From Klebsiella pneumoniae (GTDB taxonomy: Bacteria; Pseudomonadota; Gammaproteobacteria; Steroidobacterales; Steroidobacteraceae): DNA of 33,347 bases. Position numbers and translations under genes: made by a program. Position 1 is the first letter of the stretch, and every line of letters starts with the position of its first letter. The notes beneath the pieces are model-generated. The model saw only the letters and a list, made by a program, of their open reading frames with translations, was not told where the DNA came from and did not search any database. Below, piece by piece: positions 19,220 through 28,632 of this stretch. The DNA is taken from assembly GCA_945873095.1 (NCBI GenBank), contig CAMCBU010000024.1, forward strand, positions 1 through 33,347. Direction: 5' to 3'.

Positions 19220-19220
19220 A
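19202..19220 (+). repeat. Short 9-10-bp tandem repeat across the recX stop codon
   Basis: GACCCTGAA (19202-19210) is followed directly by GACCCCTGAA (19211-19220), the same unit with one extra C. The added C puts TGA in frame as the stop. It is short and could be chance on its own, but it matches the pattern at other gene ends here. Confidence 0.45.
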
Positions 19221-19229
19221 AAACCTCGC

Positions 19230-21890
<2,661 letters not shown>

Positions 21891-22060
21891 CACTTTTCCG
21901 TAAAGTAGAGCGGACGTTGTGGACGGCTCGGACGGATTTATTTATTGTTGAGCACAAAGCGCCCGCTCTCACGGAAGAGTTGCGCGCCGGCGGGGCCTTC
22001 ACAGGGGGTGAGGTTCTCGGAACCGGCGGTCCGCAGTAGAAGCGCTTGTGGGGTACAACT
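21891..22060 (+). promoter_or_regulatory. csrA leader region with periodic GGACG motifs
   Basis: 170 bp between alaS and csrA. GGACG occurs three times at exact 9-bp spacing (21912, 21921 and 21930), and further GGA triplets follow. GGA is the core of CsrA RNA-binding sites, so autoregulation is possible if transcription starts upstream of them. A possible promoter is TTGTGG (21917-21922) with TTTATT (21941-21946), spacing 18; if that were used, the first GGACG copy would not be transcribed from it. No terminator is seen after alaS. Confidence 0.35.
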
Positions 22061-22270
22061 ATGCTGATACTCACCAGACGGGTTGGGGAAACCGTCATGA
22101 TCGGTCAAGAGGTGTCGGTCACTGTGCTGGGCGTCAAGGGCAATCAGGTGCGCGTGGGCATTAACGCGCCGAAGAATGTCGCCGTGCACCGTGAGGAGAT
22201 CTTCGATCGCATCAAGTCCGACGACGGAACCTCAGATCAAGGCGAAGCGCAGCAGGGCATGCGAGCCTGA
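22061..22270 (+). CDS. csrA: Carbon storage regulator CsrA
   Basis: 69 residues, starting with the canonical [15 protein letters not shown]. The dimer-forming beta strands and the RNA-binding [18 protein letters not shown] segment are intact. CsrA binds GGA-containing mRNA leaders and blocks or stabilises translation, controlling carbon use, motility and biofilm. An upstream in-frame TTG at 22046 is rejected because the family begins exactly at this ATG. The purine-rich GGGG 9 nt upstream serves as ribosome-binding site. Its place between alaS and tRNA-Ser(GCU) is the same as in E. coli. Confidence 0.98.
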   Translation: MLILTRRVGETVMIGQEVSVTVLGVKGNQVRVGINAPKNVAVHREEIFDRIKSDDGTSDQGEAQQGMRA

Positions 22271-22291
22271 CGGTTCGCGGCCAAGCCCGCT

Positions 22292-22321
22292 TTGACCTGC
22301 CGAGGCTCGGCGCCGTATCAT
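22292..22321 (+). promoter_or_regulatory. Promoter of tRNA-Ser(GCU)
   Basis: TTGACC (22292-22297), an 18-bp spacer and TATCAT (22316-22321): five of six matches in each hexamer. The tRNA begins 16 nt after the -10 box. The GC-rich stretch after the -10 box is typical of growth-rate-controlled stable RNA promoters. Confidence 0.7.
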
Positions 22322-22336
22322 CGCGGCCCCGCGAGC

Positions 22337-22427
22337 GGAGAGATGGCCGAGTGGTCGAAGGCGCGCCCCTGCTAAGGGCGTAAGGGCCAAAAGCCCTTCG
22401 AGGGTTCGAATCCCTCTCTCTCCGCCA
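22337..22427 (+). tRNA. tRNA-Ser (anticodon GCU)
   Basis: A complete cloverleaf with a long variable arm. The acceptor stem is GGAGAGA paired with TCTCTCC (22417-22423), the discriminator is G and CCA is encoded (22425-22427). The anticodon GCT is at 22371-22373 in a CGCCC/GGGCG stem, and the T arm is GAGGG-TTCGAAT-CCCTC. It reads AGC/AGU serine codons. E. coli has the same tRNA (serV) right after csrA. The following region is the accessory patch. Confidence 0.97.
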
Positions 22428-22479
22428 GTTTCGGTGCTGATTCTCGTTTATGCGGGTGTTTTCAGGCCGATTGCGACTC

Positions 22480-22485
22480 TATACT
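22480..22485 (+). promoter_or_regulatory. Candidate -10 box of a leaderless antitoxin promoter
   Basis: TATACT is followed by exactly six bases and the ATG at 22492. The predicted transcript begins at the start codon; there is no Shine-Dalgarno sequence. The -35 region is only a weak match (TTTTC-rich). Confidence 0.4.
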
Positions 22486-22491
22486 GGCCTC

Positions 22492-22731
22492 ATGTCTGCG
22501 CCGCTGAAGGTTCCGCTTGAATTCGATCAGCTTCCGGTCGAGCAGCGCCTCGCCTACGTTCAGGCACTTTGGGACCGAATCGCAGTGCATCCTGAAAACG
22601 TGCCCGTGCCGCTCGAGCATCAGCAAGTGTTGCTTGAACGGATAGCCACCTATACCGCAGGCTCTGCGTCGTCTGGGCGCCCCTGGTCGGAAGTTCGCGA
22701 TCAGTTGCTAGCTGAAATCGATCGTTCTTGA
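22492..22731 (+). CDS. Addiction-module antitoxin-like protein (PF09720/TIGR02574 type), apparently orphan
   Basis: 79 residues. The pattern EFDQLPVEQRLAYVQALWDRI followed by a second helical part with PWSEVRDQLLAEI resembles the small 'putative addiction module component' antitoxins normally paired with a RelE/ParE toxin downstream. Here only 79 bp separate its stop from the convergent hipA end, and no toxin frame is found, so it is either an orphan or a relic. An upstream in-frame ATG (22450) is less likely, since the family similarity starts after 22492. It lies directly after tRNA-Ser, a usual place for acquired genes. Confidence 0.65.
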   Translation: MSAPLKVPLEFDQLPVEQRLAYVQALWDRIAVHPENVPVPLEHQQVLLERIATYTAGSASSGRPWSEVRDQLLAEIDRS

Positions 22732-22748
22732 GGTTGCTGTTCGTTTAC

Positions 22749-22773
22749 CTTGCTGTAGCTCGCTTGCTGTAGC
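22749..22773 (+). repeat. Direct repeat in the antitoxin-hipA convergent gap
   Basis: CTTGCTGTAGC occurs at 22749-22759 and again at 22763-22773, giving a 14-bp period, 18 bp after the antitoxin stop. The first copy lies where a toxin gene would be expected to start. No terminator-like hairpin with a T-run is seen between the two genes. Confidence 0.6.
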
Positions 22774-22810
22774 GAAAACCGTTTTGGCAGATGTGAACAA
22801 CGTATCGCCG

Positions 22811-24073
22811 TCAAACCTTTTTACGACGAAAGTGCTCGTGCGCAAAGAACGCACTTTTGGCGAGTTCAATATCGCCTCGTGATATGCGGGCTTGTGCCGC
22901 CAAATCTCGCCAGCCGTCTACTGCGGTAGCGACCTCCTCGACGATCTGTTTGCCTTTATCACGAGTGAGGCCGTAATACCCGCTCGTCGCCAGAACGGTA
23001 TCCAAATCCGGGCGATTGTCAGTGTCGTCGATGTTCAGCACATGCTCCGCCTTGTCGATATTCGAGTTGACATCGAAGGCGGGTGCTAATCGCCAACCGG
23101 TCGGTCCCAGTAAAAAGCCGTGATTGCGTAGATGGTCGTCACGGTTCCCCACGGCGACGTTGAACGCGACGCGGCGGAATAACTGTTCTAGGTCGGCTCT
23201 GATTTTCTCGCCGTCACCGTTAGCACGAAGAAACTGCGCGAGCTCGAGATAACTTGTTCCCTCGCTATGTTCCTTTCGAAGCAGTGTCATGGCCGAGGCA
23301 TAAAATCGACGCGAGCCGCTAACTCGGTCGAAGCGCTGCACACAGAATGTATGGAAGTCATTGTTCAATCGCAGGACTCGCGCCTGGGGGACGGTCACCC
23401 CTGCTCGTTGCGCCAAATGATGCGCGACGAATTCCCATGCGCCGACATCGCGCTCGTCCTCTCGCGACGGAAATTTACCGATCCACAGCGAACCATCGAC
23501 ATCTGTGAAGTTTGCTTTTGGACGTGCGCCACCGAGGGATGCGCCAGGTGCAACCAATACAGCGAGCCATTTACGCAGTGCATCGACATCGTCGATTCGA
23601 CGGTTGCTCAGCTGATAGGCGACCGCTTCGAGTTTGCGCAACGTCGTGATCGGCGGCGCGGATAGCGCCTCGTTGCCGACAAAATTGGTTGTTCCCTCTG
23701 GGCGAAAACGCAGGGCGCCTTGGCGCGTGACATCTTGGACGCCAGTTAGAAAGTCCCAAGCGTAGAGACTGCGCGCGGTGCGATTTTCTTCACTCGCTTG
23801 CAAGGCTTCGCGACGCCTCATCAAGGTCTGACCCCAACGATCAGGTGAGGAGTCCAAAAAAATGCCGAAGTTGCCGAGCTCGGGCTTGGGAAAAAACGCG
23901 GCGTCATCCAACGACAAGTCGGGATCCAGCGCGAACGCTCGCGCGTCTTTCAACCAGGCGCGCTCATAGTGAAATCGTATCTGCCCTCGATCGTGCGCCA
24001 GCGTTCCTATCTGACGAGGCGGGCCAAGGTCGCAATCAAGCCACACTTCCAATTTTTCGTTAGACACGCTCAT
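22811..24073 (-). CDS. hipA: HipA-type serine/threonine kinase toxin
   Basis: 420 residues from the ATG at 24073, which overlaps the hipB end by 14 bp. HipA kinase marks are in place: the Gly-rich loop ASLGGARPKA with Ser179 at the spot of the E. coli autophosphorylated Ser150; catalytic Asp312 and Asn317 in GNRDDHLRN; and metal-binding Asp334 in AFDVNS. HipA toxins phosphorylate an aminoacyl-tRNA synthetase (GltX in E. coli), halting translation and promoting persistence; the target here is unknown. The kinase core looks intact, so it is probably active and held by HipB. Earlier in-frame starts exist (to 24157), but the family N terminus fits 24073. Confidence 0.9.
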   Translation of the reverse strand: MSVSNEKLEVWLDCDLGPPRQIGTLAHDRGQIRFHYERAWLKDARAFALDPDLSLDDAAFFPKPELGNFGIFLDSSPDRWGQTLMRRREALQASEENRTARSLYAWDFLTGVQDVTRQGALRFRPEGTTNFVGNEALSAPPITTLRKLEAVAYQLSNRRIDDVDALRKWLAVLVAPGASLGGARPKANFTDVDGSLWIGKFPSREDERDVGAWEFVAHHLAQRAGVTVPQARVLRLNNDFHTFCVQRFDRVSGSRRFYASAMTLLRKEHSEGTSYLELAQFLRANGDGEKIRADLEQLFRRVAFNVAVGNRDDHLRNHGFLLGPTGWRLAPAFDVNSNIDKAEHVLNIDDTDNRPDLDTVLATSGYYGLTRDKGKQIVEEVATAVDGWRDLAAQARISRGDIELAKSAFFAHEHFRRKKV

Positions 24074-24395
24074 GGTGTGAGGCTCTTTTACGCGGGCGCG
24101 ACTTCGACGGTTCCAGCGCGAGGTCCTGCAGTTTACGACCCACTTTATCGTCCGCACCTAGCGCATTGATGTCTGCTTCGAGACCCAAGACTGCCAAGAC
24201 GCGCAGGTAGGTGCCCATCGTGGCGCCCGGATGCCCTGCTTCAACTTTGTACAACGACGTTCTCGAGATGCCGGCGCGCTGGGCGACGGTGGCGTTGCTG
24301 AGCTTCCGACGAAGGCGCGCGAGTTTCAGCCGCTCTCCCAGTTGGGAGAGCAGCCGTTGCTCTTGGGGGAAGACGATGGGCGGCTGGCGTGGCAT
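24060..24395 (-). CDS. hipB: HipB-type antitoxin / XRE-family repressor
   Basis: 111 residues. A helix-turn-helix of the XRE/Cro type spans roughly residues 15-70 (LGERLKLARLRRKLSNATVAQRAGISRTSLYKVEAG), followed by a basic tail. It should neutralise HipA and repress its own operon. The stop lies inside hipA, giving translational coupling. Just upstream lies a perfect 12-bp inverted repeat covering the likely promoter. The ATG has no ribosome-binding site; the -10 hexamer ends 6 nt before it, so the message is probably leaderless. Confidence 0.9.
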   Translation of the reverse strand: MPRQPPIVFPQEQRLLSQLGERLKLARLRRKLSNATVAQRAGISRTSLYKVEAGHPGATMGTYLRVLAVLGLEADINALGADDKVGRKLQDLALEPSKSRPRKRASHHERV

Positions 24396-24396
24396 T

Positions 24397-24440
24397 TTTC
24401 TATTATGGTCATTTAGTATTTACATTGTCCATAATAGAAA
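24397..24440 (-). promoter_or_regulatory. hipBA promoter and operator palindrome
   Basis: A perfect 12-bp inverted repeat (24397-24408 and 24429-24440; arms TTTCTATTATGG and its complement) encloses 20 bp. On the minus strand a promoter fits inside it: -35 TGGACA (24426-24431) and -10 CATAAT (24402-24407), 18-bp spacing, each five of six to consensus. Each arm overlaps one promoter element, so a bound HipB dimer pair would block RNA polymerase. The -10 ends 6 nt before the hipB ATG. Confidence 0.75.
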
Positions 24441-24715
24441 TCAATAACGATCTTCGCTCGACCCCCGCAACCCCGCAGGCTCAACCACCGTGCTGCTGCC
24501 TGACCGGGTCAGCTTCTCTCCAACCGACTTGTCACTGACAGGTACACCGCCGCAGGGTGTGACTGATGAAAACGGTAATCAGGTTTCGACTCGGTTGACG
24601 ATGAAAAGTCCCAGATTCGTCGCGCCCCGCTGCTCGGTGCATAACGCGCAGCGCGCCTTGCCACCGCGGTTGCCACCCAGCGCGCACATTGCGCTGACCG
24701 GCACGCTGGGTGGGA
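24441..24715. other. Gene-poor stretch between hipBA and the AbrB-like relic
   Basis: No convincing gene on either strand; the open frames present lack recognisable protein features. It is more mixed in composition than its neighbours, with short inverted and direct repeats (for example TTGCCACC twice near 24659-24677). It may be remains of transferred DNA, but no insertion-sequence ends or transposase pieces could be identified. Confidence 0.4.
24673..24713. repeat. 10-bp inverted repeat (hairpin) downstream of the AbrB-like gene
   Basis: CCACCCAGCG (24673-24682) and its exact complement (24704-24713) are separated by 21 nt. It starts 3 bp after the minus-strand stop at 24716. It could fold as a strong hairpin in the 3' end of that transcript. 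There is no T-run, so it is not a typical intrinsic terminator. Confidence 0.55.
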
Positions 24716-24919
24716 TCACAACTGAACATCACCGCGGATGTCTTCATCGCCAGCCTTGCTGGATGCCTTGATGCTGAGGGCCATTGCCTTGGCGAGCTCG
24801 CGCGGCAGGGTGCTGATGTGCTTGTCGATCGCACCAACTCCCAACGCCTGGCGGGTCGGCTTCGGTAGGGTGATTTGCTCCTTGGAAGTCAGGGTGTCGA
24901 CGTCGCGAATGAATTTCAT
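24716..24919 (-). CDS. AbrB/SpoVT-like small DNA-binding protein, probably a degraded antitoxin
   Basis: 67 residues starting MKFIRDVDTL. The stretch TLTSKEQITLPKPTRQALGVGAIDK matches the swapped-hairpin AbrB/MazE/PrlF pattern (usually TSKGQ-T-P-R--LG---GD). The remainder does not follow the usual second half and may be scrambled. The usual Gly of SKGQ is Glu, and the usual Gly-Asp is Ile-Asp. No toxin partner is adjacent: modC is 75 bp upstream on the same strand. It has no ribosome-binding site. An earlier ATG at 24982 would add 21 residues with no family similarity. It may be a dead antitoxin. Confidence 0.45.
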   Translation of the reverse strand: MKFIRDVDTLTSKEQITLPKPTRQALGVGAIDKHISTLPRELAKAMALSIKASSKAGDEDIRGDVQL

Positions 24920-24994
24920 AGTCGGTGCCTGACGGTCCATTAAGGATGCGAAACAGTCGGGAGTATTCCTTGCGTCAGTCAAGTGCCCGAGTAT

Positions 24995-26083
24995 TCAGTC
25001 GATCAGTGCGGCCGATTTCACTTGGCACCACACGGGTGAGCCCGCGTGCAGTTTCAGCGTGGCGAGCGCTCGGTGGGTTACGCGCGAGAGCAGTATCGCC
25101 TCGCCACAGCTTACCGTGACGAGTGCCTGCGAGGCATGCGCCTCGTTCGTGATCGACTCGATCACACCCGGGATGAGGTTTTGGATGGTGCTTGAGCCCT
25201 GTGCAGACGTCGCGAGACTGACATCACGCGCGAGGATGCGTAACCGAATCAATGCGCCCGCTTGAATGCCGCCATCGCGCACCCAGAGCGTCGCGTTACC
25301 GAAGCTCACCTCGGCCAGATGAAATTGGTGATCGATTCGTTGGATGCGGCTCTCGATCACGACACCGGCTTCATCGCCTGCGGCTGTGGCCATGACGGGG
25401 TGAGTGCAGATCGCTTGCAGATCGCCGCTCGCGCTCACGCACCCTTGGTCGAGCATCACGACGTGATCAGCTAGGCGCGCAAGTTCATCGAGCGAGTGAG
25501 TGACGTAGATCACCGGAATCTGCAGCTCGCGGTGTAGTCGCTCGAGCCACGGCAAGATCTCCTTTCGCCTTGCCACATCGAGCGATGCGAGCGGTTCATC
25601 GAGCAGCAGAATCCTCGGCTGTGTGACGAGCGCGCGAGCGATGGCGACACGTTGTTTCTCACCGCCCGAGAGGTTGACGGTCGATCGATCAAGCAATGCG
25701 CCAATACCCAAAAGATCGATGGCGTCGTCGAGCGCGAAGCGGGCAGCCTGCCGCTCGATACGCAAGCGATTAAGACCGAATTCCAGATTGCGACGCACAT
25801 CGAGATGTTCGAACAGACTCGCTTCTTGAAAAACGTAGCCGAGTTCGCGTTGCCAAGTTGGCACGAAAATCTGTCGTTTATCATCTTGCCAAACCTCAGC
25901 ACCGATCGCGACGCGACCCGACGCGCGCTCAAGACCCGCTATGCAACGCAGCACCGTCGTTTTCCCTGAGCCCGAGGGGCCAAAGAGCACGGTGATGCCC
26001 TGTGCGGGCACGGTGATGTCGATCGCGAGAGCGAAGTCGGCGCGGTGCAGGGCGAGTTGCAGCACGATCGGTTTTGCGCTCAT
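24995..26083 (-). CDS. modC: Molybdate ABC transporter ATP-binding protein ModC
   Basis: 362 residues. Walker [10 protein letters not shown] (Lys41), signature [15 protein letters not shown], Walker [13 protein letters not shown] and the H-loop VTHSLDE are all intact. The C-terminal ~130 residues form a Mop/TOBE-type domain, as in ModC proteins that sense intracellular molybdate. It powers molybdate import with ModB. It overlaps modB by 4 bp (ATGA), so translation is coupled. It is the last gene of the minus-strand cluster. Confidence 0.94.
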   Translation of the reverse strand: MSAKPIVLQLALHRADFALAIDITVPAQGITVLFGPSGSGKTTVLRCIAGLERASGRVAIGAEVWQDDKRQIFVPTWQRELGYVFQEASLFEHLDVRRNLEFGLNRLRIERQAARFALDDAIDLLGIGALLDRSTVNLSGGEKQRVAIARALVTQPRILLLDEPLASLDVARRKEILPWLERLHRELQIPVIYVTHSLDELARLADHVVMLDQGCVSASGDLQAICTHPVMATAAGDEAGVVIESRIQRIDHQFHLAEVSFGNATLWVRDGGIQAGALIRLRILARDVSLATSAQGSSTIQNLIPGVIESITNEAHASQALVTVSCGEAILLSRVTHRALATLKLHAGSPVWCQVKSAALID

Positions 26084-26763
26084 GGCAGCGCCGCTCCCGC
26101 GCGTCGACGCAGCCGAGTCAGCGCAACGAGCATGACGAAGGAGAAGGCGACCATCAGTGCAGCGAGTCGATGCGCCGCCTCATACTCCATCGCCTCGACG
26201 TAACCGAAGATCTGCGTCGCCACCACACGCGTTTCACTCGGAATATCGCCACCGATCATCAGCACCACGCCGAACTCGCCGACGGTGTGTGCAAAGGTCA
26301 ATACCGCGGCCGTCAACAAGCCGGGCTTCGCCAGTGGCAACGCAACACTGAAAAAAGCATCCCACGGTTTGGCGCGTAAGGTGGCAGCCACTTCGAGTGG
26401 TCTGCTGCCCAGCATCTCGAAGGCATACAAAATGGGATAGACCGCGAACGGCAGCGAGAAGATCACCGAGCCGATCACGAGCCCCGTGAACGAGAACGAC
26501 AACAGGCCTAAGCCCAAAGATTGGGTGAGAGTACCGATCCAGCCATCGGGACCGAGGGATAGCAGAATGTAAAAGCCGAGCACCGTCGGTGGCAGCACGA
26601 GCGGTAGGGTGACCAGTGCGATGATGACGCCGCGCCACTTCGAACTGGTGCGAGCGAGCCACCATGCGAGCGGCGTGGCGAGCAATAGCAATACGAGCGT
26701 CGTGATCGCCGCGAGTTGCAGCGTGAGCACGATGGCGGGTCCGCTGTCGGCGCTCGGTGTCAT
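26080..26763 (-). CDS. modB: Molybdate ABC transporter permease ModB
   Basis: 227 residues with about five membrane helices. The EAA-loop region ([25 protein letters not shown]) that docks to the ATPase is present; TVGEFG is typical of ModB. It forms the inner-membrane channel for molybdate, possibly also tungstate. Start and stop both overlap the neighbours by 4 bp, giving a tightly coupled modA-modB-modC unit. Confidence 0.94.
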   Translation of the reverse strand: MTPSADSGPAIVLTLQLAAITTLVLLLLATPLAWWLARTSSKWRGVIIALVTLPLVLPPTVLGFYILLSLGPDGWIGTLTQSLGLGLLSFSFTGLVIGSVIFSLPFAVYPILYAFEMLGSRPLEVAATLRAKPWDAFFSVALPLAKPGLLTAAVLTFAHTVGEFGVVLMIGGDIPSETRVVATQIFGYVEAMEYEAAHRLAALMVAFSFVMLVALTRLRRRAGAALP

Positions 26764-27533
26764 GGCAGCTCGTAACCGTAACGTTGGATGATTTCGCGAG
26801 CGCGCTTGGAGTCGAGATAGCGGAGCAGCGCGAGGGCGGCCGGATTATATTGACCCTTGGCGAGCAGGATCACATCCTGCTTGATGGGCTCGTGCAGGTG
26901 AGTAGGGACGATCCAAGCGGAACCGCTGCGCAGGCGCCCCTCTTGCATGACTTGCGACATCGCGACAAAGCCAAGTTCGGCATTACCCGATGCCACGAAT
27001 TGGAATGCTTGGTTGAGGTTGGCCCCTGCGACGATTTTGGCTTGTAGCCGCTTACGCAGGCCGAGCGCGTTCAGCGTCTGCATGGCTGCCGCGCCATAGG
27101 GAGCTAGTTTCGGATTGGCGATGGCGAGACGTCGGAAGTCACCGTCACGCAGCACCTCACCTTTGGCATCAACGGTATCGGTCTCTCGACTCCACAGGAC
27201 GAGACGGCCGATGGCGTAGGTGCGCTGTGTCGTTGCGATGGCATCACCCTCTCGGGCGAGTTTGCTTGGAGTGCTCGAATCGGCGGAGAGCAGCACCTCG
27301 TAGGGGGCGCCTTGACGAATCTGCGCATAGAGCTGCCCGGTGGCACCTAGCGAGACGAGGGCGCGATGACCGCTCTCGCGCTCGAAGGCGATGGCGAGCG
27401 ATGCCATCGGGCCTGCGAAATTGGTCGCGACGGCCACATGGACTTCGCCGGCCTGACCCGGTGTGCTCGTGAGCGCGGTGACTAGCAGGAAGGCTGCGAT
27501 TCGCCAAAGAGCCATGACTCGCTGCGATGCCAT
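26760..27533 (-). CDS. modA: Molybdate ABC transporter substrate-binding protein ModA
   Basis: 257 residues. An N-terminal signal peptide (about residues 7-28, ending GQA) precedes the mature periplasmic domain, which begins [14 protein letters not shown]. The family's oxyanion-binding pattern and the [13 protein letters not shown] segment are visible. It binds molybdate in the periplasm and passes it to ModBC. An ATG six codons later (27515) would also leave a good signal peptide. It starts 11 bp after the SCO1 stop. Because the cluster also holds sulfate-activation genes, binding of another oxyanion is conceivable but unproven. Confidence 0.92.
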   Translation of the reverse strand: MASQRVMALWRIAAFLLVTALTSTPGQAGEVHVAVATNFAGPMASLAIAFERESGHRALVSLGATGQLYAQIRQGAPYEVLLSADSSTPSKLAREGDAIATTQRTYAIGRLVLWSRETDTVDAKGEVLRDGDFRRLAIANPKLAPYGAAAMQTLNALGLRKRLQAKIVAGANLNQAFQFVASGNAELGFVAMSQVMQEGRLRSGSAWIVPTHLHEPIKQDVILLAKGQYNPAALALLRYLDSKRAREIIQRYGYELP

Positions 27534-27544
27534 GGCTTCTCGTG

Positions 27545-28135
27545 TCAGCCCTCCTGCGCGAGGCGGCGCAGGTCGGCGGCAAAGGCGTCGATGGCGATGT
27601 CAGGCTGGGCAATCAAGCGCAGTTGGTTACGACGATCGTAGACGTAGATCGTGGCCGAGTGATCGACCGTGTAGTCCTGACCGTCGGCCGTCGGTACTTT
27701 CACGGCGATCGCATGGAACGCCTTGATGACCTTCTCGAGCTCGGCAGGTTCAGGACGCAGACCGATGAAGCTCGGATCAAAATTCTTCACATAGGCCTCG
27801 AGGCGATCCGGTGTGTCGCGCTCGGGGTCCACGCTCACGAGCAACACTTGCAACTTGCCTGCATCGTCGCCGAGCGCACTGCGCACCTGACGCAGACGCA
27901 TGAGCGTTGAAGGGCACACATCAGGGCAGCGCGTGAAACCAAAGAACACGACGATGACCTGATCTTTGAAGTCGTCGATGCGGCGGATCTGTCCGCTCGT
28001 GTCGGCGATCCCGATGTCCTTGCCGTAAGCGATGCCCGAGACTTCCGACGAGTTGAACGGCGGCGGAGGCGAGCAAGCGGCGAAGGTCAGGGCGGTCGCG
28101 GCTAGCAGCATCGCGGCGCGATTCGAGCGTGACAT
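27545..28135 (-). CDS. SCO1/SenC family copper chaperone (lipoprotein)
   Basis: 196 residues. A lipobox ending at Cys21 (FAAC) suggests a membrane-anchored lipoprotein facing the periplasm. The thioredoxin-fold copper site is complete: Cys70 and Cys74 in TRCPDVCP, and His159 in TVDHSA. SCO proteins deliver copper to, or reduce, the CuA centre of cytochrome c oxidase. It is coupled to the PCuAC gene by a TGATG overlap; PCuAC and SCO are known to act together in copper delivery. No oxidase genes are in the window. Confidence 0.93.
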   Translation of the reverse strand: MSRSNRAAMLLAATALTFAACSPPPPFNSSEVSGIAYGKDIGIADTSGQIRRIDDFKDQVIVVFFGFTRCPDVCPSTLMRLRQVRSALGDDAGKLQVLLVSVDPERDTPDRLEAYVKNFDPSFIGLRPEPAELEKVIKAFHAIAVKVPTADGQDYTVDHSATIYVYDRRNQLRLIAQPDIAIDAFAADLRRLAQEG

Positions 28136-28560
28136 CAGCGATTCTCGACTGTGAACTGCGTGGTCACCGTGCCAGCTTTCTCGAACTGCAACTGCACCGG
28201 AAAGCGGGCTCCCGCCTCGAGTGGCGCCTTCAACTGCATGAACATCAGATGCAGGCTGCGTGGCTTCAGTTCGACTGTGCCGTTGGCCGGAATCTCGACA
28301 CCGTCGGTCAGTTGACGCATCCGCATCACGCCACCGTCCATGCTCGTGTGATGAATCTGTACGTCCGCTGCGATCGGACTAGTGGCCGACACCAGGCGAT
28401 CCGGTGTCGTACCGTCGTTGACGATGGTCAGGAAGCCGCCGCCCACGATTTGACCGGGCGCGGTGGCGCGCAACCACGGGTTGTCGATACGGATCGGCGA
28501 GGCGGCAGAGGCGATCGAAGCCAGCACGCCGAAGGCGAGAGCGAGGGAGGCGGATTTCAT
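28135..28560 (-). CDS. PCuAC family periplasmic copper chaperone
   Basis: 141 residues from the ATG at 28560, which has a strong AAGGTGA ribosome-binding site; an ATG at 28596 is less likely. A signal peptide (about 1-21) is followed by the PCuAC cupredoxin-like domain. The Cu(I) ligands are visible: His70/His71, Met81, His104 and Met106 (LHLMFM), close to the H(M)X10MX21HXM motif. It hands Cu(I) to cytochrome oxidase via SCO. It lies 72 bp after cysNC and overlaps the SCO gene. Confidence 0.93.
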   Translation of the reverse strand: MKSASLALAFGVLASIASAASPIRIDNPWLRATAPGQIVGGGFLTIVNDGTTPDRLVSATSPIAADVQIHHTSMDGGVMRMRQLTDGVEIPANGTVELKPRSLHLMFMQLKAPLEAGARFPVQLQFEKAGTVTTQFTVENR

Positions 28561-28632
28561 GACTTCACCTTGAGGCGGCTGCGCAAGCAAAGACACGCGC
28601 CAGAGGAAGTGTCGATGACGTCTGCGACCTCG

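Noticed and set aside
22046-22060. Upstream TTG start for csrA
   Set aside because: CsrA proteins begin with MLILTR at 22061, and the GGGG ribosome-binding site fits that ATG.
22727-22773. Possible short toxin (ParE/RelE) frame after the antitoxin
   Set aside because: The frame from TTG reaches a stop after 14 codons and shows no toxin similarity.
22769-22810. Intrinsic terminator between the antitoxin and hipA
   Set aside because: The AAAAC/GTTTT symmetry has a one-base loop and no GC stem; it cannot form a normal terminator hairpin.
24490-24771. 93-codon plus-strand open frame in the gap after hipB
   Set aside because: Low similarity to any known protein type, proline/threonine-rich, no start signal, and it overlaps the hairpin and the AbrB-like frame.
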